DNA of 50,842 nt. Source: Desulfococcaceae bacterium HSG8. Its GTDB lineage: Bacteria > Desulfobacterota > Desulfobacteria > Desulfobacterales > 4be13. Below the pieces are notes generated by a model that was given only the letters and a program-made list of their open reading frames with translations, had not been told where the DNA came from and did not search any database. The translations under genes were made by a program, and so were the position numbers. Positions 28,377-36,706 of this stretch are shown piece after piece. The stretch is from the NCBI GenBank assembly GCA_030378015.1, contig JAUCGG010000013.1, positions 1 through 50,842 of the forward strand. The letters run 5' to 3'. Positions within the stretch are counted from its first letter, which is position 1, and each line of letters opens with the position of its first letter.

Positions 28377-28486
28377 AACCACAGATTTACACGGATTACA
28401 CGGATTGTGTTCACTTTTTAATCAGCGTAATCAGCGTAATCTGTTGAATCAGCGGTTCAGACTGCCACACGCTCCGGCATGGGAAT
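28377..28486. repeat. Single CAGATTTACACGGATT unit with CAGACTGCCACACGC block
   Basis: One unit of the family at 23550 and 25082, followed by CAGACTGCCACACGCTCCGG, which also sits at 23513. It again lies immediately after a HEPN-partner gene. Confidence 0.85.
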
Positions 28487-28526
28487 GTGATCATTCCTTT
28501 TAAAATAAGGAGGAGGAGTTACAGTA

Positions 28527-28577
28527 TTGGAACAGGAATTTCTTAGAAAATCTGAAAATCTTCCTGCTTATTTTTAA
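28527..28577 (+). pseudogene. Remnant start of a third HEPN gene
   Basis: GGAGGAGGAG, then TTG GAA CAG GAA TTT, encoding LEQEFLRKSENL, the same opening as the HEPN genes at 24356 and 27704. A stop follows after 16 codons. The upstream TTTTAAAATAAGG also matches the region before 27704, so promoter and start were duplicated. Confidence 0.65.
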
Positions 28578-28610
28578 ATTTGAAACAAGAAAAAAAAAGG
28601 ACTTATTCAG

Positions 28611-28863
28611 ATGAAAACATTGACGATGACTTTACCTGATAAAATTTTTTCTGCCATACGGGTAAATCCGGATGATTTTGTAAAAGGAAATGAGGCTTGC
28701 ATGCGCCGTCTTCTGGTATGATCAGGGCAGGATTTCCCAAGAGGTGGCTTCAAAAATTGCGGGATTCAATCGTACAGATTTTCTTTTGGCGTTGGCCCGC
28801 ATTGGAAAAGATTCATTCAAAATAGATTTCGACGATCTGGACAGGGAACTTGAACGTGGGTAG
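28611..28863 (+). pseudogene. UPF0175-family antitoxin with one frameshift
   Basis: It begins MKTLTMTLPDKIFSAIRVNP in one frame. After GTAAAA (about 28683) an extra base moves the reading to EMRLACAVFWYDQGRISQEV, ASKIAGFNRTDFLLALARIG and DFDDLDRELERG, ending at TAG 28861. Both halves are good UPF0175 sequence, so a single-base insertion (or a sequencing error) is the only damage. It overlaps the start of the PIN gene that follows. Confidence 0.8.
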
Positions 28864-29182
28864 AACAGCCGTTATCAATGCGTCTCCGCTTATTTTCCTC
28901 AGCCGTGGTAATCAGACAGAACTTCTGCGTCATTTTGCCAGCCGCATCCTTGTGCCTGAGGCTGTCGCGGAGGAAATACAAATGAAAGGACCGCGGGATA
29001 TCACAGTTGAAACTCTGAGCAATACCTCATGGCTTGAAGTTATTCCGTCTGTACCCATAGCTGATGTTATCCTGGAGTGGGGACTTGGCTCAGGCGAATC
29101 TTCTGTTCTTGCATTTGCATATCAGAATCCCGGAGCGGAAGCCATAATTGATGATCTTGCTGTGAAGGTTGAGGATATGTAG
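28856..29182 (+). CDS. DUF3368/PIN toxin with a replaced C-terminus
   Basis: Protein of 108 aa from GTG 28856. VINASPLIFLSRGNQTELLR, RILVPEAVAEEI and WGLGSGESSVLAFAYQNPGA are the standard DUF3368 sequence. In the DTSPLI position the Asp is Asn (VINASPLIF). After AIIDDLA the family normally continues for about 40 residues; here it switches to VKVEDM and stops. That switch coincides exactly with a DNA block shared with the 3' end of the RND gene (10465 onward). Likely truncated and inactive. Confidence 0.75.
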   Translation: MGRTAVINASPLIFLSRGNQTELLRHFASRILVPEAVAEEIQMKGPRDITVETLSNTSWLEVIPSVPIADVILEWGLGSGESSVLAFAYQNPGAEAIIDDLAVKVEDM

Positions 29183-29232
29183 CGATCTGTATGGGACACG
29201 GATATACACGGATGAACACGGATTTTTATTTT

Positions 29233-29345
29233 GTCCCGTAGGGACAGATGAAAATAGCCCGGCAATTCATTGCCGGGTGGAAGCCATCATTAATTTCTTT
29301 ATCCGTCCCATAGGGACAGAATGAGACGGGGATAAAGCAAGAGAG
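29233..29345. repeat. Two REP-like units and a transposase 3' scar
   Basis: Two units (from 29233 and 29307, type B linker) are followed by GGGGATAAAGCAAGAGAGAA. That matches the end of the transposase gene and its downstream flank (GGGGATAAAGAAAGAGAGAA at 11607). The order, RND-like tail, REP units, transposase tail, is a collapsed version of 10465-11640. The shared AATTCGGTTTCAATTGTCC block follows at 29366-29424; 29440-29610 shows no recognisable gene. Confidence 0.85.
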
Positions 29346-29625
29346 AATCCGGGGGCTTTGGGTTTCCCGGAAATTAATGAATTCGGTTTCAATTGTCCTA
29401 CTGGACAAAAAACAATTTTGGGAATAAGCCGGTTTCAAGCTTGTAATCCTCGAATGCCCGTGAAAACTGCCGGCCGATATATTCCGGGAGAGATTCGGAA
29501 TCGCATCGGAAGATGTGACTCATACGATATATGCTTACTGGCGCAGGGTTTCGGAAGATATGCGAATCGCTTATAACGGGGTTTGCGCTTATTCATCGCT
29601 TTGGTGTTCCCGTGATGCGGCAACG

Positions 29626-29892
29626 GAAGAATTGCTGGGGAAGGTAAGGGAACTGGCTGAGGTCATGCCGCTCGGAGATGTCCGACGGATATTGTCGGCA
29701 ATTCCGGATAAGGAGTTTCAGATCAGAAATGACAGATGAAAATAGGAGATTCTATTTTGATACGGCTGCTTTATGGAAGTTTTACAGGGATGAGGAGGGC
29801 TTCATTGAATGTCAGGCGACTCGTTTCATATCTGCCGGCTCCGATTCTGGTGTCTCCTCTTACAGTTTTGGAATTTATCGGCATTCTTATGA
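29626..29892 (+). pseudogene. Partial duplicate of the response regulator-PIN junction
   Basis: Nearly identical to 14323-14588. It contains the last 38 codons of the response regulator gene (EELLGKVRELAEVMPLGDVR and onward to the stop) and the overlapping start of the PIN gene (FYFDTAALWKFYRDEEG). The PIN part shifts frame after EEG and breaks off in LTVLEFIGIL, where unrelated sequence with CCGTGTGCATCCGCGTTCAT begins. Not functional. Confidence 0.88.
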
Positions 29893-29999
29893 CCCGGATA
29901 TCATTACTGAAATGATCCGTGTGCATCCGCGTTCATCCGTGTCCTGAAAACAGAGGTAATTTATTTTTTGGGGAATTCAGCAAGGCCGAGGATTATGAT

Positions 30000-30746
30000 A
30001 TGAATAAAATGACAAATGAATTCGAGAATAATTTTGCAAGAGAATATCTCACCACATCTACTATTGAAATTGAAGGCTTGAAATCAATAAATGATAAGCT
30101 GTCAGTGGTAAAGTCTGCTGATACAAACGATGTGAGATTATACATTGAGTCATATAAACTATTTGGCTTTATAGAAGAAGAAGCGATAAAATTTCAATTC
30201 AGCCAATCTGTTTCACGGATCGTTTATCGAAGAATTGGCAAAATAATCCATGAATTAGTTTATGAAGCATTCAAATTTTCAAATAAATATGATTGCAGAA
30301 AAAATTCCAAATTCGAGGACTTGCTTACAGACGATAATATGAGTGATGATGTAAAAGCATATTCTGCAAAAGAAGCTGGTGATGTTATATTGTTTGATAA
30401 AAAATATAGTTATGAGATTAAATGGAGTTTTGCAACAACGGCAGGTAATGAGCTTAAAATGATACTTTCCAAGCCCTCAATATGTAACAGCATAAAATAT
30501 AAACCTGTTTTATTAATATTTAGCGAGCCTGTTCCCAAACAAGCAAAGAAAAGTTATAAAAGACTGAAAAATGAATTTGGTAAATATGGCTCAGTTTATG
30601 AGAAGTCGGAAGCTTGGAAGCACATTGAGGAGATGACAGGAATAGATTTACGGGGAATATTTGAAAATCACCTGAGAAGCGTTGTAAAGAACGAACATGT
30701 TAAAATGCTTTTGAAAGAGATACATGAAAAAACTAAAATTTCTTAA
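30000..30746 (+). CDS. Type II restriction endonuclease (PD-(D/E)XK-like)
   Basis: Protein of 248 aa from ATG 30000 (GAGG about 9 nt upstream). The catalytic pattern is D128 in AGDVILFDKK and E139-I-K141 in YSYEIKWSF, a D-x10-E-x-K arrangement typical of restriction nucleases. I cannot name its specificity. It faces the methyltransferase at 30733-31995 tail to tail with a 14-bp overlap of coding ends, a common Type II layout. The whole block is clearly more AT-rich than its surroundings, which suggests recent transfer. Confidence 0.75.
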   Translation: MNKMTNEFENNFAREYLTTSTIEIEGLKSINDKLSVVKSADTNDVRLYIESYKLFGFIEEEAIKFQFSQSVSRIVYRRIGKIIHELVYEAFKFSNKYDCRKNSKFEDLLTDDNMSDDVKAYSAKEAGDVILFDKKYSYEIKWSFATTAGNELKMILSKPSICNSIKYKPVLLIFSEPVPKQAKKSYKRLKNEFGKYGSVYEKSEAWKHIEEMTGIDLRGIFENHLRSVVKNEHVKMLLKEIHEKTKIS

Positions 30747-31995
30747 ATAAGACGCCTAATTTTTCTTCGATAAGCCCGATCTCACCATAATTTATGTAAA
30801 CTATATTATCGCAATTCGGCAATTCGTCTGAAAACAGGTTTTGTTGAATTGATGAACCGTTTTTTATAATTACACCATACTTGCAGTTTCTCTTTCTGAT
30901 AGCTTTTTTAAATCCTTCTGTGCTTTCAGTTATATTCTCAATATTATCTAATATTTTTATCCCTACTACTTCATCGTTGAAAGAATGGTTTAAAAATCCG
31001 TCAAGGTGTTTATTGCGATATACAGGTTTTGCATTGATCTTTGAAAATATTTCCTTTTTTCGTTTATTATTTCCATAAATCCACTTCGAGTAAGATTTTC
31101 TTCCGTTCAAAGTAACGCATGAGCGAGAAACAACAGGGTTTTTAAGGCGTTGCTTTGTGATATTGATTGCTGATTCTGATATATCTATGCCAATATATTT
31201 TCTTCCTAAAAGTTTGGCTGCAACCAGAGTCGTTCCGCTTCCGCAACAAGGATCTAAAACGGTATCTCCTTCCGCGGAACTGATTCTGATGATTCTTTCT
31301 AATAATTCAAAAGGCTTCTGATTCGGATAACCGACTCTTTCCTTTGCTTTCGGATTCAGATACGGAATATCCCAGACATCTCTTAACGGCACACCTTTTT
31401 TTTGTTTTCCATAGGATTCTGTCTCACCGTTTTCTTTTTTTTTATAAATACTTCTCCCATGACAATCTCTCCCTCTTCCCTGCCAATTCTGGTCAAGATT
31501 TGTCATTGAAGAATAATTCTCGTATATTATATTAATTTTATGATTATTTGTTTTCGAGTAAAAATAGATTGACTGATGGCTTTTTTGCAAGCTGTTTGAA
31601 GAAGTTGACCATCTTTTATAAGTCCAGATTATCTCATTTCTGAAATTTTTATAAAAAAACACTTCATCTAATAATTGTCTGATCCAATGGCTCGTTCTCC
31701 AATCACAGTGGAAATAAACAGAGCCTGTTTCTTTCAAAACTTTATGCAATTTTATTAACAGGTTTTTAACCCATATCATATAGTGGTCTTTATTGTCCCA
31801 TATATCATCGTAAGCAGTAATCTCATTGTTTTTATTGAGTATTTTTTGTTTTCCCTGGGTAAAAAAGGGCGGATCAACATATACAAGATCTATTGAGTCT
31901 TCAGGAATTGAATCAAGGGTAATTAAACAGTCATCATTGATTACTCGCCCTGATATGCTGTCATCCTGATAATTTTTTATTGATTCCTGAGTCAT
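30733..31995 (-). CDS. Site-specific DNA methyltransferase, beta class
   Basis: Protein of 420 aa. Motif IV VDPPFFTQGK at 40-49 precedes motif I DPCCGSGTTLVAA at 248-260, with NQKPFELLERII just before it. The order and DPPF suggest an N4-cytosine or N6-adenine enzyme. Residues beyond about 300 form an extra C-terminal domain of unknown role. It should protect the recognition site of the nuclease at 30000. A small ribbon-helix-helix gene lies 27 bp upstream in the same direction, with a shared promoter candidate. Confidence 0.9.
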   Translation of the reverse strand: MTQESIKNYQDDSISGRVINDDCLITLDSIPEDSIDLVYVDPPFFTQGKQKILNKNNEITAYDDIWDNKDHYMIWVKNLLIKLHKVLKETGSVYFHCDWRTSHWIRQLLDEVFFYKNFRNEIIWTYKRWSTSSNSLQKSHQSIYFYSKTNNHKINIIYENYSSMTNLDQNWQGRGRDCHGRSIYKKKENGETESYGKQKKGVPLRDVWDIPYLNPKAKERVGYPNQKPFELLERIIRISSAEGDTVLDPCCGSGTTLVAAKLLGRKYIGIDISESAINITKQRLKNPVVSRSCVTLNGRKSYSKWIYGNNKRKKEIFSKINAKPVYRNKHLDGFLNHSFNDEVVGIKILDNIENITESTEGFKKAIRKRNCKYGVIIKNGSSIQQNLFSDELPNCDNIVYINYGEIGLIEEKLGVLFKKF

Positions 31996-32022
31996 AGCCT
32001 TATGCCGACTGATATTTTTATT

Positions 32023-32214
32023 CTATTCTGAATTCAAAAAGGTAGAAATTGCCCGTTCTATAATTTCATTAAATTTTTCTCCGGTTTTCATCCTCTCTTT
32101 ATTTAATCTGAATATTGTATCTTCTTTTAACCTGACTGTAATAATTTTTAATCCTTTGGCTTTTTGTCGTTCTCTCCATCTTCTTTGTCTTTCTGTTACG
32201 GTATAATCTCCCAT
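32023..32214 (-). CDS. Small ribbon-helix-helix-like regulator
   Basis: Protein of 63 aa. A basic N-terminus (ERQRRWRERQKAKGLKII) precedes TVRLKEDTIFRLNKER and FNEIIERAISTFL, an Arc/CopG-like strand-helix-helix. AAGGA lies before the ATG. Its position ahead of the methyltransferase suggests a control protein of the R-M system, which would delay nuclease expression in a new host; this role is inferred. Confidence 0.7.
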   Translation of the reverse strand: MGDYTVTERQRRWRERQKAKGLKIITVRLKEDTIFRLNKERMKTGEKFNEIIERAISTFLNSE

Positions 32215-32249
32215 GATTTTTCCTTAGCTGCTATTCGCGACGTGAGCGT

Positions 32250-32278
32250 TACATATAACGGTTTTGTTGGTTTGTCAA
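32250..32278 (-). promoter_or_regulatory. Candidate sigma-70 promoter for the regulator-methyltransferase operon
   Basis: On the minus strand TTGACA is followed after 17 nt by TATGTA, giving a leader of about 30 nt before the ATG at 32214. The -35 box is perfect and the -10 box weak, which would fit control by the RHH protein. Confidence 0.5.
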
Positions 32279-32428
32279 TGCCTAATTTAATTGCATAAAT
32301 TTGCAAACTGCGATATCTGTAATTGCTTTGTGAGAAGTCACAGGAGATCGGAACCCTGAGCTTGCAGGCAGGAACTGGCTGATTTCTGAAAAAATTATAT
32401 TATCCGTCTGTTTGAAAATAACTTTTTG

Positions 32429-32456
32429 TTGACAAATATTTTCTTTGTGCTATCAA
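32429..32456 (+). promoter_or_regulatory. Candidate promoter before the HEPN operon
   Basis: TTGACA, 16-nt spacer, TATCAA; a TATAAT lies a further 6 nt on but at too long a spacing. It is about 175 nt upstream of ATG 32632. The rest of 32279-32631 holds no gene I recognise. Confidence 0.35.
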
Positions 32457-32631
32457 ATACATTATAATCTAAGGATAATTTTAAGGCTGATTATTGAGCA
32501 GACCCCCGCAAATCGGGATAATCCCTCTGGAACGAGCAGGATTTACTTCTCAGACAATGTTATTTCAGGACGTTATTTCCTCCCAAAAGGCGTTGTTTTT
32601 AACAGGGTTAATTTTCAGATGACTCTTTAAC

Positions 32632-33030
32632 ATGATCTCGAAAAAGGAACTTAAAAAACTTGCTAAAGCTCGCTTAAAAGATTCGGAGATATTGTTCAGA
32701 AACAGGCGATATGATTCTGCCACATACCTGTGCGGTTATGCTGTCGAATTAGCATTAAAAGCAAGAATATGCAGAACATTGAAGTGGACAGGCTTTCCAA
32801 GTTCAAACAGAGAATTTCAGGATTATAAATCATTAAAGACTCATAATTTGGATGTGTTATTAGTTTTTTCAGGGGTTGAAGATAAAATAAAAAGTAACTT
32901 CCTTTCAGAATGGTCGGTAGTAACTCAGTGGAAACCGGAATACAGATACAGACCGTTAGGAACGGAAAACAAAAACACCACTCGTAATATGATTGATGCG
33001 ACCGAAAAACTGATAGTTGCTCTGAGGTGA
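32632..33030 (+). CDS. HEPN-domain protein of a two-gene module
   Basis: Protein of 132 aa. SKKELKKLAKARLKDSEILF, then RRYDSATYLCGYAVELALKA, is the HEPN signature (helix, then YxxGYAVELALKA), a different subfamily from the HEPN gene at 24356. The C-terminal helix EKLIVALR completes the bundle. It is followed by a partner gene after 7 bp. Probably a TA-like or RNA-targeting module, judged by architecture. Confidence 0.75.
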   Translation: MISKKELKKLAKARLKDSEILFRNRRYDSATYLCGYAVELALKARICRTLKWTGFPSSNREFQDYKSLKTHNLDVLLVFSGVEDKIKSNFLSEWSVVTQWKPEYRYRPLGTENKNTTRNMIDATEKLIVALR

Positions 33031-33037
33031 TGATATT

Positions 33038-33430
33038 ATGGACGCAATAATCAATAAATTCAATTTGATTGAGAAATCCATTTCTCAGGAAAAAGGAAAT
33101 GTCAGACTGCTTGCGCTTTTTGAATTAGAAGGCAATGTTCAGGACAGGTGGGATGTAATTATTTCTGCTGAAAATCTGATCTCTGAAGATATTGAATCAT
33201 TGAAATTTGTAGTAAATACACTTAAAAATGTTTTAACCAGGGAAGAAATAGTCAAAGTTTCAAAAGTGGTTTTGTTTGATCCGGATGACGAATTTATATC
33301 AAAAATACAAAGCTTTCTTCATAAGAATAAAAATCCTAAAGAATTTAGAGGGTTAGAAATAAATGATTTAATGGTAAAGCGTGCGTTTGTTATAAAATCT
33401 CCCTATCGTCGAGGACACAGATTTAACTAA
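33038..33430 (+). CDS. HEPN-associated hypothetical protein
   Basis: Protein of 130 aa with GAGGTGA 7 nt before the ATG. DRWDVIISAENLISEDIESL, KFVVNTLKNVLTREEIVKVS and VVLFDPDDEFI recall the short proteins encoded next to HEPN genes that are not nucleotidyltransferases. No catalytic motif seen. The gene ends 2 bp into a GTGCTCCGTTTC-type repeat end at 33429, so its 3' end may have been replaced by that element. Confidence 0.65.
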   Translation: MDAIINKFNLIEKSISQEKGNVRLLALFELEGNVQDRWDVIISAENLISEDIESLKFVVNTLKNVLTREEIVKVSKVVLFDPDDEFISKIQSFLHKNKNPKEFRGLEINDLMVKRAFVIKSPYRRGHRFN

Positions 33431-33461
33431 GCACTCCGTTCCATAAATAATGTCCGGGTAG
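33429..33461. repeat. Partial left end of the GTGCTCCGTTTC element
   Basis: AAGCACTCCGTTCCATAAAT, then AATGTCCGGGTA, a diverged left end of the family at 5609 without the hairpin core. Confidence 0.75.
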
Positions 33462-33510
33462 GAAAATGCCGAACTTTCCGGGCAGCAGCGAATCAGTAAA
33501 AGCCTGCCAG

Positions 33511-33555
33511 ACAAGGCTTCCCGGATTAGGATTAAAATTTGAGGCAACATTTAAG
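33511..33555 (+). other. Fragment resembling the 3' end of the substrate-binding protein gene
   Basis: TTCCCGGATTAGGATTAAAA and TTTGAGGCAACATTTAAG match, with about four differences over 43 bp, the coding-strand end of the gene at 38915 (there encoding IPGLELKFRATFKK). Here it would encode LPGLGLKFEATFK. A shorter piece (AAATGTTTCCCGAAATTTTT, reverse strand) is at 50703. Confidence 0.6.
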
Positions 33556-33788
33556 TGTAACCAGCGGTATGTATGGGACACGGATGCATACGATTTTATT
33601 ATGAGTTCGGTAAACGAAAATTTCAAAATTTCCTGTCAAATCTGGAAAACACTTTGAAAATAGATGATTTTTTTATAAAGCGCGTAATCAGTAAAATACA
33701 AGATATGAAATGCAAAATAAATACCCGAATCCCCTGAATTACAAATTAAGCTTTTTTCATCACCGTCATATTCTCGTTGTAAAAAAAA

Positions 33789-34007
33789 CATGATCTGCCG
33801 GAAATAAAGCATGATTTAAACTTCACTGATCTCATTACCAGGGATGACAAATCTAATAATTCGTTTCACTATCTTGTAGCAGATAATACATCAGAATCAA
33901 AAATGTCGCTTGATAAACTGCCGGTCAGAAAAGATGTTTTCAAAGCATGCAAAAAAAGAAAGCCTAAAGAACGGGTTGCTTCAATGCCAAAGCTTGATTC
34001 TTTATGA
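33789..34007 (+). pseudogene. Unidentified gene remnant without a start
   Basis: An open stretch of 72 codons ending at TGA 34005: HDLPEIKHDLNFTDLITRDD, then SFHYLVADNTSESKMSLDKL and RKDVFKACKKRKPKERVASM. Composition and acidity look protein-like, but no start or family is recognised. The stretch 33560-33788 and 34008-34186 contains nothing else I can support. Confidence 0.35.
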
Positions 34008-34186
34008 TTAAGAATGAGATAAACTATCTGAGTAAAAAGTATCCGAATAAATTTAACAGTAAAATGAGAAAATATATCGAAAATCTTCGTTTCAAATCTT
34101 CGGCACTATTCTTTTATAAATAAACAGGTTAACTATTTTTCGTTCAGACACTGCTTATAAGGGAGAAACTCCCCCCTGGCAGATCG

Positions 34187-36019
34187 TTAGTATTTTTCAA
34201 ACTCTGTGTCATCAAAAGGAATATTATCAATCGGTTTAATAAGTCGCCCGCTCTCACTCTTTGCTGATGCAACAGACTCCCCCGCCACGGGGAAGGGGTT
34301 TGCTTCAAAATGAGGTTCTTCGCGGAACAAATCCGTGTCGAATTCATGTTCACTCCTGTAATCTGCCTTCAACCTGAACTGCGCTATAACCTGGCGCAAC
34401 TGGGAAGCCTGCCCGTAAAGTTCTTCTGCGGCAGAAGCTGTTTCCTCTGTATTTGCCGTGTTTTGCTGCGTGACCTGATCAATTTGTCCGAGTCCCTGGT
34501 TCACTTGGGAAATCCCCCGGGCCTGCTCATTGCACGAAGCAGCTATTTCACTTACCAGTTCCGCAACTTTGATCGCGGCTTCTGCGATTTTGTTTAATGC
34601 GCTGGCTGTCTGATCTGCGATTTCGCTTCCTTTTTCCACCTTTTCTACAGCACTTTCAATGAGTTCTGCTGTCTCTTTTGCGGCCCTGGCACTCCGGCCT
34701 GCAAGATTGCGTACTTCTTCGGCAACTACGGCGAACCCCTTACCATAACGGCCTGCCCGGGCTGCTTCCACCGCTGCATTCAGGGCCAGCAGATTGGTCT
34801 GAAAAGCAATCTCATCAATGACTTTTATGATTTTGGAAATGGACTGACTCGCGTCACGGATATCCTCCATTGCCGTTACCATATTCCCCATCTCCCCTGT
34901 ACCTTTCTCAGCCAGTTCCCGGGACTGGCTGGCCAACTGGCTGGCCTGGGAAGCATTTTCCGCGTTTGCCCTGGTCTGGGAACCGATCTCAATCATGGAA
35001 CTGGTGGCCTGCTCAAGGGAGGATGCCTGATCATTCGCTCCCTTGGACACAGACTGACTGGATTCTGAAACCTGTTTTGAACCCGAAGCCACCTGTAATG
35101 ATGCTTCGTTAATAATTTCCATAATGCTGTTCAGGCTGCGGGTCATATCCCTGAGGGCATTCCCAAGCATGTCTTCATCAGAACCGATCTCAACCTCTGC
35201 GGTGAGATCGCCTGTCGCGATCATTGCCGCTGCTTCTGACCGCTTCCGCTGGATCTCGGATATTTCCTGAAACGCATCCGCCATCATACCGATTTCATCT
35301 CTCTGTTTAATATCCGGAGGCTGGCTCAGGTCACCTCTGGCAATCTTCTGAGCAAACTCTGTCAGTCTGGCCAGGGGGCTGATTGTCATTCCGGCCAGGA
35401 TAAACAGGAATGCCGTGGCTACAGCCAGGAAAAATACAGAAAGCGAAATCATCAGATTTCGGATGAACATGGCAGCATTGTGGACAATAATTGTAAACTC
35501 CGCACTGTTTTCGCCGACTTCCCCGATAAGCCGCAGGAATTCCTGTTCGAAATGTTCCAAGTCAGTTCTTTTGCTCTGAAACTGTTCTAAAACATCCTTC
35601 ATCAGCCGGAGTTCCTTTTCATCTTTTGCTGCCAGATCAAAAGCTTTTCCGAATCCGAAAAATCTGAAGATCATTCTCTCCAGTGAATTTGTGCCTTCAA
35701 ATACGCCGATCGGTTGTTTTATGGTTTCTTCCACTAACTGAAATATTCCCATTTTCTTTCGGATGTCGGATCTGGCATTCAGGAGTTTTTCGGCTGCATA
35801 TGAATTATCGCCCGAGTTTTCTTTTAAGACCTCAATATAAGCCTTTCCGCGAAATTCGAGAAGTGTGGCAAATTCTATATGTTCCCGTTCGCACCTTTGA
35901 AGGTACATGGCTTTTGAAATTTCCCACATCCCCCACACAGAGAAAGATGCCGCGAGTAGCAGCATGATCTCCACTGCCATAAATTTTTTTCCAAGGTTCA
36001 GATTGTTCAGAAAATTCAT
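34187..36019 (-). CDS. Methyl-accepting chemotaxis protein
   Basis: Protein of 610 aa, start ATG with AGGAGA upstream on the minus strand. TM1 is [18 protein letters not shown], a periplasmic helical-bundle sensor of about 150 residues follows, and TM2 is [23 protein letters not shown] domain ([20 protein letters not shown]) and the cytoplasmic signalling tip [19 protein letters not shown] with [17 protein letters not shown] are intact. A repeat HAMP-like stretch ([20 protein letters not shown]) lies between. It should report to CheA (42127) through CheW (40733) on the same strand. The tip is almost the same as in the gene at 36707, so the two probably arose by duplication with different sensors. 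Confidence 0.93.
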   Translation of the reverse strand: MNFLNNLNLGKKFMAVEIMLLLAASFSVWGMWEISKAMYLQRCEREHIEFATLLEFRGKAYIEVLKENSGDNSYAAEKLLNARSDIRKKMGIFQLVEETIKQPIGVFEGTNSLERMIFRFFGFGKAFDLAAKDEKELRLMKDVLEQFQSKRTDLEHFEQEFLRLIGEVGENSAEFTIIVHNAAMFIRNLMISLSVFFLAVATAFLFILAGMTISPLARLTEFAQKIARGDLSQPPDIKQRDEIGMMADAFQEISEIQRKRSEAAAMIATGDLTAEVEIGSDEDMLGNALRDMTRSLNSIMEIINEASLQVASGSKQVSESSQSVSKGANDQASSLEQATSSMIEIGSQTRANAENASQASQLASQSRELAEKGTGEMGNMVTAMEDIRDASQSISKIIKVIDEIAFQTNLLALNAAVEAARAGRYGKGFAVVAEEVRNLAGRSARAAKETAELIESAVEKVEKGSEIADQTASALNKIAEAAIKVAELVSEIAASCNEQARGISQVNQGLGQIDQVTQQNTANTEETASAAEELYGQASQLRQVIAQFRLKADYRSEHEFDTDLFREEPHFEANPFPVAGESVASAKSESGRLIKPIDNIPFDDTEFEKY

Positions 36020-36281
36020 AGTTATTCTCCTTTCATAAACAGATGTATCTGTCTGCTGTCTGAACGAATTTTTCGCCTGAGAAATCGGGGTTTTAATTTC
36101 GAATATCCCAGTGAAGAAAAAATCGCATAAGTCTGCAAGTATTGGATTTTAAATTTTTGTGTAATTAAAATACGTTATTTGTGAAGAGAAACGCATTATG
36201 CATATTCATGACCTGCATCCGAGGCAGGTTGAATATCTCACCGTGCCGCCACGGAGATTTGCAGATTCACCAGTCCCTAAG

Positions 36282-36350
36282 TGCTTTGTTTCATAAATAA
36301 TGTCCGGGTTAAAACGGAGGAGTACAAAGCGTTCGACTGAGCTCACGCCG
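36282..36350. repeat. Partial GTGCTCCGTTTC-type element
   Basis: AAGTGCTTTGTTTCATAAAT, AATGTCCGGGTTAAAACGG and AGGAGTACAAAGC form the left end and part of the core; the right end is missing. Confidence 0.75.
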
Positions 36351-36421
36351 AAGTCTTGCTTTGTGCCATGAACGGGCGCATTTACAACTCCAAATAAATA
36401 AAATACCCGATTCCGGAAAAT

Positions 36422-36509
36422 GCAGGGTGGGTGGAGCGCTAGCGTAACCCACCATCTTTGTTGGCGAATGATACGATGGTGGGTTACGCTTCGCTCCACC
36501 CACCCTACA
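36422..36509. repeat. Hairpin CAGGGTGGGTGGAGCG, copy 1
   Basis: Arms CAGGGTGGGTGGAGCG + GCGTAACCCACCATC and GATGGTGGGTTACGC + TTCGCTCCACCCACCCTA. A full second copy is at 40651-40720 and a half copy at 48384-48414. Confidence 0.9.
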
Positions 36510-36563
36510 TTTTCGGGTATTTTATTTTTTGGGAAATCCCTTACAAGTTGTTGTACTAATAAT

Positions 36564-36689
36564 GGCATCCTTCATTTGCCAGTTTACACTTTACTGTAGA
36601 ACAATTTTGCAAATCGTTTAAACAATTTGCAAATTTGTTCTACAGCCTGGAAAAGTGTAAACTACTTTTCAGCTTTTATGAAGGATGCC
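36564..36689. repeat. 126-bp MITE-like element with 8-bp direct repeats
   Basis: Ends GGCATCCTTCAT and ATGAAGGATGCC are perfect inverted repeats. CTAATAAT lies immediately outside both ends (36556-36563 and 36690-36697), looking like a target-site duplication. The core is the TGTAGAACAA palindrome also found at 3439. Between this element and the gene at 36707 only 9 bp remain. Confidence 0.88.
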
Positions 36690-36706
36690 CTAATAATAAT
36701 GACTAT

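Noticed and set aside
23550..28486. Integron cassette array with attC sites
   Set aside because: Repeats bracket modules, but the repeat units do not show the attC core sites and no tyrosine integron integrase is present in the window.
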